A stretch of 64,000 bases of DNA from Micromonospora rubida (lineage in GTDB: Bacteria > Actinomycetota > Actinomycetes > Mycobacteriales > Micromonosporaceae), in the NCBI RefSeq assembly GCF_009908295.1, contig NZ_JAAALO010000002.1, positions 97,480 through 161,479 on the forward strand, written 5' to 3'. Both the position numbers and the translations under genes were made by a program. Positions 8,291 through 16,575 of the stretch are shown in pieces (the stretch's first letter is position 1; every line of letters starts with the position of its first letter). The notes below the pieces were generated by a model. That model saw only the letters and a program-made list of their open reading frames with translations. It made no database searches and had not been told where the DNA came from.

Positions 8291-9369
8291 TCAGGTGATG
8301 TATCCGAACCTCCGCAACAAGCGGATCGCCTCGTCGCGGTTGCCACCAGCGGCGGCGAGGATGCTCTCCGGCATCAGCCGGGGCGTCCTGGCCGACCGAT
8401 ACCGGCCGCCGGACCGCCTTGCGCCGTTCTCTCGGGCGCCGAGCCGGACCCCGGCCTGGCCGCGAACCGTCGTGCCCTCGGTCGTGGTGAAGACCTGCCG
8501 GCCGTACACGTCCCGGGCCTGGAGCCGGCCCACGTCACGGCCGCCGCGTAGCGCCCGCGCCTCGTCGGCGGTGATCCGGGCCCCGGCCGGGGTCAAGCCG
8601 AGCGCGCCCCGCCGGGCGTTCACGACTTGGCTGATGTCCGCACCGAGCCGAATCGACTCCGCACCCGCCGCAGTGAACGCCTTGTCCTGCTCGGTGCGGG
8701 ACAGGCTGTCGAAGTACGCCTTCGGGTTGGTCTGCACCGCCTCGGCGGTATCCTCCCGCGCCGGCACGTGCACGCAGTCGCCCCGGGTCTACAACGCGGG
8801 TGTCTATCGAACCCCGCGTTGTAGCCGTACCACCTCCCCGCCAGCACCACACACCGCGAGCAGGACCCGCCCACCAGCATCCGCCGATACCCGGACACCC
8901 CCGGCCGGGCCGCCATCGCCACCACGTCGGCCGCCCGACCCGCGTCCGCGATCTGCGTCCGGACGAGCATGTCCAGGGTCGCAGCCCCGCCAGCCAGCGC
9001 CCGCTCCACCGTCGCGCCCCGCCCGATGCCCGCCAGGGCGGCGACAGCCGGCTGGTAGAGCAGTCCGTCCAAGCCTCGGCCGTCCGAGGCGACCCCGGCC
9101 AGCGCGGCAGCCTCCACCGCACCCACCGGCGACGCGCGGACCCGCTGCGCGTCGAGCACCTCGTTTAAGTACCGGTCCGCCCGCGCGGCGACGACCCGCT
9201 GCGCGCCGGTCACCAGCACCATCAGCCGGGCCAGTAGGGCAAGCCACGACTCGGCGATCCGGCCCGGGTCGACCTGGGACCACATCTGCCCCGCCTCGCC
9301 TGCGGCGATGACCGCCAGGCGGCGCCGGTGCGCGGCGTGATCCGCGGCCACCTCAACTGGCGTCGACAT
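8291..9369 (-). pseudogene. Frameshifted MuF-like minor capsid protein
   Basis: Two overlapping frames together make a MuF/VG15-type minor capsid protein, usually placed right after the portal and ejected with DNA or used in maturation. The 5' part starts at ATG 9369, overlaps the portal stop, and contains CSRCVVLAG and YNAGFDRHPRC. The expected continuation DCVHVPAREDTAEA lies in another frame; 11 extra bases near 8779-8790 separate them. The 3' part runs to 8291. A perfect 12-bp inverted repeat lies at the break. It is a real mutation, an assembly error or, less likely, a recoding site. Confidence 0.7.
8789..8824. repeat. 12-bp perfect inverted repeat at the MuF frameshift
   Basis: Arms CTACAACGCGGG (8789-8800) and CCCGCGTTGTAG (8813-8824) flank a 12-base loop. 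The arms lie across the codons for YNAG and PRC, directly beside the 11-base disruption of the reading frame. A palindrome made by template switching during replication could explain both features. Confidence 0.7.
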
Positions 9370-10798
9370 CGCCGCCACCAGCGCCCGAGCTGCCGCCGCC
9401 GCCCAAGCCGAGGGCGATCTCGCGCACCGGGTCGCGGCGGGCCTCAGCCTCGTCCTCTTCCTCCATGCGTCGGATCTCCTCCGGCGCATACCCGAGGTCG
9501 ATGCGGGCCTGCCGCAACGTCGTGATGCCCTGCTGGCGCTTCTTCACCGCCGCGTCGGCGGCCTGCGCGACGGTCGGCGTGGAGGCATCCCGCCACACCA
9601 CCTTCATCCGCCGCACCCGCGCATCCCAGTCCGCGCCGTCGCGGACCCGCAGCGCGATCGCCATGACCCGCCGCCAGTCCGCACCCAGGCCGGTCTGCTT
9701 ACGCTCCACCCGCTTCACCATCTGTGCCTCGCTGGAGCGGATAGCATCCGCGCTGGCCGGGTTATCGGTCGTGAACGACATGTAGTGCGGCGGCAGCGCC
9801 GCGAGTTGGGCGGCGATCTGGGCGAGGACCCGGATGGTGTTGTGGAAGACCGCCAGATCCGACTCGGGAAACTGGCCAACCTGCACGTCGCCCGGCTTCT
9901 TCGGGTGCGCCCACATCCGGCCCGCGATCTGCTCGAACGGCGAGATCGCGTTGCCGTCCTCGTCCTCGAAGTCCTCCGCGCCCATGCCCAGCGCCCACCG
10001 GCGCGGCATCGCGTGGAACTCCCCGGACACCATCATGTCCGTGGCCATCTTGTTGGCCGCGTCCGCGATCGGAATCACCGAGGCGAACTCACTGCGCCCA
10101 TCGTGCTTAAGCATTCGGCCCCGGTTGACCAGCGGCACCACCGGCACCACGCCCAGGCGGTGCTCGTCGCGGTCCTGCTCCACCCACCGGCGGGCCCGGT
10201 AGAAGTGCCTGGTGGAGTCCGGCAGGTACAGCGTCGCCCGCTGCACGTTGTCCGAGTCCTTCCACCGCTTCAGCGCCGACACCGGCTGCCGGGTGCGCGG
10301 ATCCTGCTCGGTGATGCACTGCGTTGGGTGCTCCACCGTGATCAGCGGCGAATCGGTGTCCTCGTCGAACGGGTCGGCCAGCGCGCCGTCGGCGGCCGGG
10401 CCTTCCTCGAGGGTGCCGCGCGCGCCGACGATCGCGTAGGAGCGGCCCAGCGCGATGGACTCCAGGTGCGCCTGCGGGGCCTGCCGGTCCATGTCGTTGT
10501 CCTGCCAGACGGCCCACACGTCCGCATCGGCCTCGTCGACGTCCACCCCGTTGCTGATCGACCCGGGAAAGCGGAACCCGGTCAGGTCCAGGCGGGCCTC
10601 GTAGGCGTCGGCCACCATCTCCGGCCAGTTGATGACCAGCTCCGCCAGTCGCTCCCCGAACTCCTGCTTCAACTCCAGGGCCAGGAACCGCAGCGGCTGG
10701 GCACCCTCGTAGTAGGCGTCCATCTTCCGCAGGTGCCGCTGCGCCTTCAGCAGCTTCGCGTCGAGGTAGGAGACCGTCTCCTCCGGGGTCATCGCCAC
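9353..10798 (-). CDS. Portal protein (SPP1 gp6 type)
   Basis: The product is 481 residues. It starts MAMTPEETVSYLDAKLLKAQ and carries the typical N-terminal helical stretch with YYEGAQPLRFLALELKQEFG, the wing region, and a C-terminal region with MSFTDNPASADAIRSSEAQM-like stem/crown features. Portals form the dodecameric DNA channel at one capsid vertex. It lies 3 bases after the large terminase and overlaps the MuF-like gene by 17 bases. Length is normal for the family. Confidence 0.85.
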   Translation of the reverse strand: MAMTPEETVSYLDAKLLKAQRHLRKMDAYYEGAQPLRFLALELKQEFGERLAELVINWPEMVADAYEARLDLTGFRFPGSISNGVDVDEADADVWAVWQDNDMDRQAPQAHLESIALGRSYAIVGARGTLEEGPAADGALADPFDEDTDSPLITVEHPTQCITEQDPRTRQPVSALKRWKDSDNVQRATLYLPDSTRHFYRARRWVEQDRDEHRLGVVPVVPLVNRGRMLKHDGRSEFASVIPIADAANKMATDMMVSGEFHAMPRRWALGMGAEDFEDEDGNAISPFEQIAGRMWAHPKKPGDVQVGQFPESDLAVFHNTIRVLAQIAAQLAALPPHYMSFTTDNPASADAIRSSEAQMVKRVERKQTGLGADWRRVMAIALRVRDGADWDARVRRMKVVWRDASTPTVAQAADAAVKKRQQGITTLRQARIDLGYAPEEIRRMEEEDEAEARRDPVREIALGLGGGGSSGAGGGDVDAS

Positions 10799-10801
10799 GC
10801 C

Positions 10802-12484
10802 CTACCTCCTTCCCGCCCTGCTCCGATTGCGGAAGACGACCATCTTCGAGCTGACCTCCGGCTCCGGCCACAAACCGGCAGCGGTCACGTCCCCGGCCGC
10901 CTCGTGGGCGAGGATGCTCGTCACCGCCACGTCGATCTTCCGGCCGTCCTCCGGCTTCGCCAGCTTGTACCGGCGACCCGGACGAGGCTCCTTCACCGCA
11001 GCCCCGATGTGGGCGGCAGTGATCTCGCACCCATCGTGCGTGAAGGTGCTCTCCGCCTTCGTCACATCGGTGTGCAGCCGATCGGCGGCGGCCTGCATCT
11101 GCACCGGCCGGGCCGTCGCCCAGCGGACCACCCGACGCTCCCCATACTCGGCCGCAGCCTCGTCGATCTCCGTCGTCCAGTACGGCGGGTCCATGTAGGC
11201 CCGCACCACCACGAACCGAGTCATCAACTCGGCCAGGGCAGCTTTGACCTCTAGGCGCGGCACCTGGCCGCCCCAGTCCGCCGGGTTCCAGATCGTCGGC
11301 AGCTTCGCTCCGTCCGGCCCATACGTCGGCGTGAACTGGTAGCCGTCCTGCGTCTCCGCCCGAAGCGCCGTCCAGTCGTCCAGGTCCGAACCGTCGAATC
11401 CGAGCACGATCGGCGTGCCGTCCGGCACCTCGCGCCGCTTCGCCCGCCGCTTCCACTTCGCCGCGTCGAGCCACACCCCGGAGCCGGCCGCGTTGCGGTT
11501 GCCGAAGAACCTCTCCGCCTGCGCCAGCTCGCCCTTCGCGATCAGCCGCTCAGCGTCCGCGTCGATCGTTTCGATGCGCACATGCCGAGACCCGCGGTAC
11601 ACGTACTCGTGGATCTTCCGACGGTGCGCCCTGGTCTCGTATTTCAGGTTCGCCGGCGGCGGGCGGTGGAACCGGAACTCGTCCTTGGCCTTCGACTGGT
11701 GGGTCATCTGCGCGACCGACTTCTGCGTCGGGTCGTACCCGTTCGTCGTCTCCTGGCCGCGGCCCTGCATACCGGCCAAGCCCCGCCGCTGGGTGTCCGC
11801 GACGCTCACCATCTTGTTCTCTTTGGTCCAGATCCCCGTCTCGTCCTGCGGCACATACGTCACCGGTGCGCCCAGGCGGGCCTGCGCCGAACTGGTCACC
11901 ACGTCGATGCGGCCCTCTTCGACGTCGACGATCCGGGTGAACTTCTCGCCCACCTTCAGCAGATCCGACAGCGGCCCCTGCCGGATCATCGACCGCAGCG
12001 GCCGGTAGATGTTCTCCGTCTGGTCCTCAGCGAACGCGGTGATCTGGATCAGCGGCGTCGGCCAGCGCATGCCCATCGGCTCGCCAGGCCGGTAGTCGTA
12101 TTCCCAGCCGCACCCGCACCCGTGGTCCGAACACGCCCAGCCGTCACCCTTGCCCGCCCAGCCCGCGAACAGCGCCGGCCCGGCCGCCTCAAGAGCCACC
12201 CCGCACGCGGACCAGGGACCCTTGCCCGTCTTCTGCGGCGCGATGATCTGCGACCAGCGGTGCACGAACGCCGTCGACAGCAGCGGATTCTCCGGCTGCC
12301 ACTCGGCGTCCTCCCGAACCCGGTAGTGGTTGAGCGTGCACCACGCCTGCCAGTCGTACAGCTCCATCCGCTGACCGGCGCGGAACTGATCCGGCACGGG
12401 ACAGTGCTGCTCGATCCAGTCGACCGTGATGAACAGGGTCGGGAAGTCGACGACGAAGGCGTCCGGGTCAACCCGCCGCGCCAT
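10802..12484 (-). CDS. Terminase large subunit
   Basis: The product is 560 residues and is the packaging ATPase/nuclease. The Walker A-like motif APQKTGKG is at residues 82-89, with an acidic PQDETGIW segment near 215. The C-terminal nuclease domain begins near GFDGSDLDDW, with acidic residues in the RNase-H-like arrangement. A Cys-rich insertion (CSDHGCGCGW) near residue 115 is seen in actinophage terminases. It overlaps the small subunit by 17 bases and is followed by the portal. Confidence 0.9.
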   Translation of the reverse strand: MARRVDPDAFVVDFPTLFITVDWIEQHCPVPDQFRAGQRMELYDWQAWCTLNHYRVREDAEWQPENPLLSTAFVHRWSQIIAPQKTGKGPWSACGVALEAAGPALFAGWAGKGDGWACSDHGCGCGWEYDYRPGEPMGMRWPTPLIQITAFAEDQTENIYRPLRSMIRQGPLSDLLKVGEKFTRIVDVEEGRIDVVTSSAQARLGAPVTYVPQDETGIWTKENKMVSVADTQRRGLAGMQGRGQETTNGYDPTQKSVAQMTHQSKAKDEFRFHRPPPANLKYETRAHRRKIHEYVYRGSRHVRIETIDADAERLIAKGELAQAERFFGNRNAAGSGVWLDAAKWKRRAKRREVPDGTPIVLGFDGSDLDDWTALRAETQDGYQFTPTYGPDGAKLPTIWNPADWGGQVPRLEVKAALAELMTRFVVVRAYMDPPYWTTEIDEAAAEYGERRVVRWATARPVQMQAAADRLHTDVTKAESTFTHDGCEITAAHIGAAVKEPRPGRRYKLAKPEDGRKIDVAVTSILAHEAAGDVTAAGLWPEPEVSSKMVVFRNRSRAGRR

Positions 12485-12956
12485 CGACGACCTGGAACCT
12501 GTCCCGCGCAGCCATCCGCGCCGACTCCGGCGGGGTGGACTTCTCCGCCCGCTTCGCGGCCACCTGGTCGACAGCGATCCGCCACCGGTTCGTGCGCAGC
12601 CCCGGAATCGTCAACCCCAACGCGTCGGCCATCTGCCGAACCAGCGTGGCCAGGTTCGCCCGGGCGCCCGGCTGCTCCGCCTCCACCAGACGCCGCACGT
12701 ACAGCGCGACCTCCAGGTCCTGGCCCTGCCGCTCCCACTCGCACGCCTGCGGACTCGCCCAGAGCCTCCGCCACAGCTCGGCTTCCCGCTCACCCCAGTC
12801 GGAATCCTCGTGCTCCGACAGCGGCCAGGCCGGAGGATCGCCCGCCCGGCCCGCCGACGGCAGCACCGTCCACTCGCCGTCGGACTTCCGATCCCGACGC
12901 AACGCCTTCGGGTCTGGCGGCGGCCCCGAGCGGGTCCGAGCTCCACCACTCGCCAT
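12468..12956 (-). CDS. Terminase small subunit
   Basis: The product is 162 residues. The N-terminus GPPPDPKALRRDRK followed by WTVLPSAGRAGDPPAWPL is the hallmark of actinophage small terminase subunits, which recognise the packaging site and load the large subunit. The ATG at 12956 has a strong GAGGAG site upstream, so longer N-terminal readings are not needed. A helical C-terminal region (ANLATLVRQMADALGL) likely oligomerises. Confidence 0.85.
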   Translation of the reverse strand: MASGGARTRSGPPPDPKALRRDRKSDGEWTVLPSAGRAGDPPAWPLSEHEDSDWGEREAELWRRLWASPQACEWERQGQDLEVALYVRRLVEAEQPGARANLATLVRQMADALGLTIPGLRTNRWRIAVDQVAAKRAEKSTPPESARMAARDRFQVVDGAAG

Positions 12957-13119
12957 GTCGATCATCTCCTCAGCCGCATCGCGCGGCATCGGCCGACCGT
13001 CACATCGCGTAACGGTCCGAAGTTTTGAACCCGGCCGACCGGACAGAGCCCTCCCCGGCGGTCCGCTGACCTGCGGGTCTTGGGGGTCACCCCCCACCCC
13101 TCGTTACTCAGGGTGACTT
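12957..13119. other. Non-coding gap before the terminase genes
   Basis: This 163-base stretch holds no convincing frame in either direction. It includes the ribosome-binding site for the small terminase and a C-rich run near 13086-13096. A packaging (cos or pac) site would be expected near here in phages of this layout, but none can be shown from the sequence. Confidence 0.4.
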
Positions 13120-13392
13120 TCAGCAGGGCTCGTCGTCGGTGGCTCGCTTGCGTAGCCGGGTCGACGCGTACTCGACGAGGCCGAGCATCCGGTGCAGGGG
13201 CACGTCGCTGTCGCGGCTGAGGCAGCCGATGGCGGTGAGGCTGTCGCCGTCGTCGGCGAAGCTGTGCTGCGCGGTGACCACCACGTACTCGGTGAGCACG
13301 TACGGCTGGCCGTCGGAGTACGCGGCGAGAGTCTGCTCGATGGCGGCGGTGAGCGTGTCGTCGGCGGCTACCTGCTCGGGTGTCCTGCTCAT
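13120..13392 (-). CDS. Conserved small phage protein
   Basis: The product is 90 residues and starts MSRTPEQVAADDTLTAAIEQ. VLTEYVVVTAQHSFADDGDS and the C-terminal MLGLVEYASTRLRKR are typical of a short protein family found near HNH and terminase genes in actinophages (DUF7213-like by memory). Function is unknown. The ATG overlaps the HNH stop by 4 bases, so the two are co-translated. Confidence 0.65.
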   Translation of the reverse strand: MSRTPEQVAADDTLTAAIEQTLAAYSDGQPYVLTEYVVVTAQHSFADDGDSLTAIGCLSRDSDVPLHRMLGLVEYASTRLRKRATDDEPC

Positions 13393-13745
13393 CGGGCGTG
13401 CCATCCTCCGGGCTGGTGTGTGGCGGTCTCCCGGCCGTGGCACGAGGCGCACAGGGGCCGGAGCCTGCCGTCCGCGTCGGGGTCGGCCACGCCCTGGGCG
13501 ACGAGGTCGCGGCGGCTGACCGGGTGGTGGTCGGCGACGGCGGCCGGGGCGGGGCAGAGCCGGCATCGGGTGTGGCGCCGGAGGTAGTCGGCGCGGCGCC
13601 GGGCCCAGGCTGGGCCGTAGCCGCGCTGGCTGCTGCTGCCTCGCGCCTGGTCTGCCTCGCGTGTGTGCGTGCCGCATCGGCCGCGTGGTGTGAGGTTGGG
13701 GCAGCCGGGCGTGGAGCAGACCTTGAGCGCGCGGGGCATGGTCAC
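13389..13745 (-). CDS. HNH endonuclease
   Basis: The product is 118 residues with zinc-binding Cys pairs (CSTPGCPNL, CRLCPAP, LCASCHGRE) and the HNH core ADHHPVSRRDL...GRLRPLC. HNH proteins beside terminase often work with it during DNA packaging and cleavage. A second possible start is Met3. Position upstream of the small terminase in the transcript supports a packaging role over a homing role. Confidence 0.85.
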   Translation of the reverse strand: MTMPRALKVCSTPGCPNLTPRGRCGTHTREADQARGSSSQRGYGPAWARRRADYLRRHTRCRLCPAPAAVADHHPVSRRDLVAQGVADPDADGRLRPLCASCHGRETATHQPGGWHAR

Positions 13746-13759
13746 CTCCGCCGGGTGGT

Positions 13760-13791
13760 GCGGGCAGGCCCCGCCGCCAAGGCCTGCCCGC
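13760..13791 (-). terminator. Hairpin upstream of the HNH/terminase genes
   Basis: Inverted repeat GCGGGCAGGCC and GGCCTGCCCGC with a 10-base loop lies in the 160-base gap 13746-13905. It could end or attenuate the transcript coming from the replication genes and so separate early from late expression. There is no T-run, so strength is uncertain. Confidence 0.45.
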
Positions 13792-13905
13792 CACCGCGCC
13801 CTGCGTCCTGTCCCCGGGAACGCAGCAGCCCGGCGGGACCTGAGTGGTCGACCGTCCGGGCTGTGGGCACACTCCGCCTACGCGGGATGTGAACAAATGA
13901 TGGGG

Positions 13906-14124
13906 CTACGCGGCGGCAAGGTCAAGTCGCCGGGGCCGCCCGCGTGGCGAGGTGCGGACGGCATGCTCGATCGCGGCAGCCTCGTCGAGCGGGCTGTAGC
14001 CGGCTCGGGTGGTCAACCCTTTGCGGTCGCGCCAGCGGCGGACCATGGCGGGGGTGATGTCGGGGCCGAGGCGCTCGGCGAGCTGCTCGACGGTGCCCCA
14101 CTCCCGGCCGTCGATCCGGATCAT
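13906..14124 (-). CDS. Small helix-turn-helix protein
   Basis: The product is 72 residues. WGTVEQLAERLGPDITPAMV then RRWRDRKGLTTR reads as a winged or MerR-like helix-turn-helix, and the C-terminus is basic (RGRPRRLDL). It probably binds DNA, perhaps as an accessory factor for the recombinase it overlaps by 4 bases (ATGA). An excisionase role is possible but unproven. Confidence 0.65.
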   Translation of the reverse strand: MIRIDGREWGTVEQLAERLGPDITPAMVRRWRDRKGLTTRAGYSPLDEAAAIEHAVRTSPRGRPRRLDLAAA

Positions 14125-15107
14125 GCGCCGAGCCTATCCGCGCTGCCCTGGCGGGCGCGGGCGGCTGCGATGACGCCCATCAGCGAGTAGGCGGGGTGGT
14201 TGTCCGGGGACAGGTGGGAGCGGTCGTAGCCCTCGGTGGTGGCCGGGTTGGCGTGACCGACGGCGTACTGCACGACGCGCAGGTCTCGGCCGGCTGCCAG
14301 GTTGAGGGTGACGAAGCTGGCGCGCAGGACGTGGGGGCCCATCTTGGCGATGAGCGGCTCGGGCAGCCCGGCGGTGGTGGCGAGGCGGACGAGCTGGCGG
14401 CGCAGGTTGCGGGGGTCGACGCGCCCGCCGGTGTCGGTGACGAGCAGCGGCCGGCGGGGTCGGGCGCCGGCGGTGAGCGCGGGCAGCCGGTCGACGTCGC
14501 CCCGGGTGGCCAGGTAGGTGGTGAGGCGCTGGTGGGTGGTGGGGATGAGCGGCACGGCGCGCCGCTTGCGGCCCTTGCCCATGACGTGCAGCACGGTGTG
14601 GCCCTGGTCCTGGCCGAGGTCCTCGATGTAGGCGCCGAGGAGCTCGGCGATGCGCAGCCCGGTGGTGGCGAGGGTCCAGACGATGGCGGCGGTGCGTGGG
14701 GTGTCGGCGTCGGCGGCGTCGAGCAGGGCGACCACCTGCTCGGCGGCCAGGGCCGGCGTCGGCACGGGGTTGGCGACGGGCCGGCCGACCTTGAACTTCG
14801 CGGGGTTGCGGCGGAACGCGATGTCCTGCTCTTCGAGCCACTCGTACCAGGATCGGACGGCGGAGAGCCGGTTGGCGCGGGTGCCGTCGCTGTAGCCGCG
14901 GTCGCGCAGCTCGGTGGCCCAGAGCTGGCCGTGGGCGGGGACGGCGTTGAACGGGTCGACGCGGTGGTGGGCGCACCAGTCGAGCCAGGAACTGACGCCG
15001 TAGCCGTAGCTGCGCGCGGTGTGGGGGCTGGCGCAGGCGCGCAGGAACGCGGCGACCAGGTCGGCGAGTCGGTCGTGGGTGGTGGTGACGGGCACAAGGT
15101 CGGTCAT
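14121..15107 (-). CDS. Tyrosine recombinase (XerC/D-like)
   Basis: The product is 328 residues with an N-terminal SAM-like core-binding domain and a full catalytic set: Arg152 (TTGLRIAEL), Lys181 (GKGRKRRAVPL), His259 and Arg262 (GPHVLRASF), His285 (VGHANP) and Tyr294 (TTEGYD). It cuts and joins DNA through a 3'-phosphotyrosine. The prophage also has a serine integrase near its right end, so this one may resolve multimers or be an inherited second integrase. It is 14 codons longer than nothing essential needs and is intact. Confidence 0.85.
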   Translation of the reverse strand: MTDLVPVTTTHDRLADLVAAFLRACASPHTARSYGYGVSSWLDWCAHHRVDPFNAVPAHGQLWATELRDRGYSDGTRANRLSAVRSWYEWLEEQDIAFRRNPAKFKVGRPVANPVPTPALAAEQVVALLDAADADTPRTAAIVWTLATTGLRIAELLGAYIEDLGQDQGHTVLHVMGKGRKRRAVPLIPTTHQRLTTYLATRGDVDRLPALTAGARPRRPLLVTDTGGRVDPRNLRRQLVRLATTAGLPEPLIAKMGPHVLRASFVTLNLAAGRDLRVVQYAVGHANPATTEGYDRSHLSPDNHPAYSLMGVIAAARARQGSADRLGA

Positions 15108-15276
15108 GGCCGGTCCTGTTCGCGTGTAGTGGATCTATCCGGTGGCGGTGCTGGTGGCGGTCCGGGTGGTTCCTGGCAGGGGTGCGAATCCCTGTTGATC
15201 TCACTGCTTAATGACAGTTATCGGGTTCGCTGCCCGAGGGCCCGGGGCGCACGGTCGCACCCCGGGCCGGGGCGGG
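15108..15276. other. Intergenic region upstream of the tyrosine recombinase
   Basis: This 169-base gap has no supported gene. It contains a short imperfect stem (CAGGG and CCCTG, 15177-15194) with an 8-base loop that faintly recalls a tRNA T-arm. It may hold the recombinase promoter or a recombination site. Confidence 0.35.
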
Positions 15277-15651
15277 TCAGGCAGTGCGGCGGTCAATCGC
15301 CTCGACCCACGCGACGGCGACAGCAGCCACCTGGATCAGCTCCTCGCGGAGCTTGGCGGGGTCGGTCTCCGCGTACGCCTCGGCGATCTCCTCGGACAGG
15401 ATCGCTGTCCAAGTCAGCTCACCTCGGGCGGCGAGGTGCTGGCACAGGGCCCGAGCCCGGACGGCAGCCTCCTTGTCCCAGCGGCTCTCCTCGGTGCCGT
15501 CGGGGTGGTTCTGCTCGCCCCACTGCACGTCCTGGCGGCTGCGCTCCCGGGCGATCTCGTACAGCACCGCGCGGGTGGTGTCGGTCCGCTCGACGTCCTG
15601 GTCGACGGCGGCCGGTCGGTCGGTGAGGGCGTGCGGGTTGAGGTAGCCCAT
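15277..15651 (-). CDS. MazG-like nucleotide pyrophosphohydrolase family protein
   Basis: The product is 124 residues. EIARERSRQDVQWGEQNHPD followed by LSEEIAEAYAETDPAKLREE and LIQVAAVAVAWVEAI matches the all-alpha MazG-like phage proteins, in which EExxE and ExxD residues bind magnesium. They may hydrolyse NTPs or dNTPs and adjust host nucleotide pools or alarmones. The metal-binding acidic residues appear present. The substrate is unknown. Confidence 0.7.
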   Translation of the reverse strand: MGYLNPHALTDRPAAVDQDVERTDTTRAVLYEIARERSRQDVQWGEQNHPDGTEESRWDKEAAVRARALCQHLAARGELTWTAILSEEIAEAYAETDPAKLREELIQVAAVAVAWVEAIDRRTA

Positions 15652-15724
15652 CGTGGGTCTCCTTCGATCGGGTCATTTGCTCGGGCTGGTGGCGTGTGCG
15701 GCCCCCGCGACCGCACCGAGGTGG

Positions 15725-15889
15725 TCATCGGGCACCGATCCCGTGGTCGCATCGGCACGTGACCACCCAGCAGAACGGGTGCGCGTAGGGGCCGGGGCAG
15801 ACGCAGGGCGTCGGCTTGCGTCGGGCGCGCAGGCGCGGCGGGATGATCCACCTGACGTTGATCAACTTGAGGTGGCGGGCGTCGATCAC
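15725..15889 (-). CDS. Small Cys-containing protein
   Basis: The product is 54 residues with a GTG start at 15889 that overlaps the stop of the upstream gene (GTGA). Residues 1-25 are basic and hydrophobic (LKLINVRWIIPPRLRARR). The C-terminal half carries four Cys in PCVCPGPYAHPFCW and VTCRCDHG and could bind zinc. Function unknown; the coupling pattern supports it being real. Confidence 0.5.
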   Translation of the reverse strand: MIDARHLKLINVRWIIPPRLRARRKPTPCVCPGPYAHPFCWVVTCRCDHGIGAR

Positions 15890-16575
15890 CGGGCACCTCC
15901 GACCGCGCCGAGGACGACGTAGCGGGGCCAGATGTGCACCACGCCGGCCACCGCGCCCTCCATCCCGCACGGGCAGCCGGGCCCGGTGCACAGGCACGGC
16001 TGGTGGGGCTGGCCGGGCGGCTGGCTGCCGTCGCAGACCACCGTCCAGTCGGCTTCGGGGCCGGCGGTCTGGATGTGGAGGGTGGCGCGGCAGCGGCAGG
16101 CGGGGCAGGTGGGCGGGATCGGGCCGCGTAGGGGGGCCCGGCTGGGCGGCGCCCACGGGCCGAGGGTGCGGCGGGCGGACCGGTCGAGCACGGCGAGCGC
16201 CTCAGCGGTGCGCTCGGCGGCGTGGGGGCTCATGCTGGGGATGGCGTGGCGGATGCGGGTGAGCGGGTCCATGCCGGGCGCTCCGGGCAGCAGGCCGGCG
16301 AGGGGGTCCAGGGCGCGCAGGATGCCGCCGAGCGCCTCCGCGTGGGGGTCGGGGCGGCTGGGGGCCCATGCGCCGATGGCGAGGTCGGCGGTGGGGTCGC
16401 CGTGGCCGCCGAGCCCGTGGCGGCGGCCGAACTGCTGGGAGGGGATGGAGATCTCGCCGCTGCGGTTGCCGTTGACGGCGTCGGCGAGCGAGGCCTTGGC
16501 GGCGGACTCGAGCGCGCCCAGGGCCGCCGCGAGGGAGTACGCGGCGGCCAGGGCGTGGAGGTGGTGCGGGGTCAC
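15886..16575 (-). CDS. Hypothetical phage protein with C-terminal Cys motifs
   Basis: The product is 229 residues with a GTG start at 16575 overlapping the previous stop. The first 100 residues are helical and Ala-rich (HALAAAYSLAAALGALESAA). The C-terminal 75 residues carry CPACRC and CLCTGPGCPCG, which could form a zinc ribbon. It lies between the TGT-like gene and a small Cys protein. No family is recognised. Confidence 0.6.
   Translation of the reverse strand: MTPHHLHALAAAYSLAAALGALESAAKASLADAVNGNRSGEISIPSQQFGRRHGLGGHGDPTADLAIGAWAPSRPDPHAEALGGILRALDPLAGLLPGAPGMDPLTRIRHAIPSMSPHAAERTAEALAVLDRSARRTLGPWAPPSRAPLRGPIPPTCPACRCRATLHIQTAGPEADWTVVCDGSQPPGQPHQPCLCTGPGCPCGMEGAVAGVVHIWPRYVVLGAVGGAR

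Noticed and set aside
1..14000. Holin, endolysin or tape measure gene
   Set aside because: None of the structural-region frames has lysozyme, amidase or long tape-measure features; these genes probably lie left of the window.
15177..15194. tRNA T-arm or att core near the tyrosine recombinase
   Set aside because: The stem has an 8-base loop without the TTC of a T-loop, and no matching sequence was found in the window.
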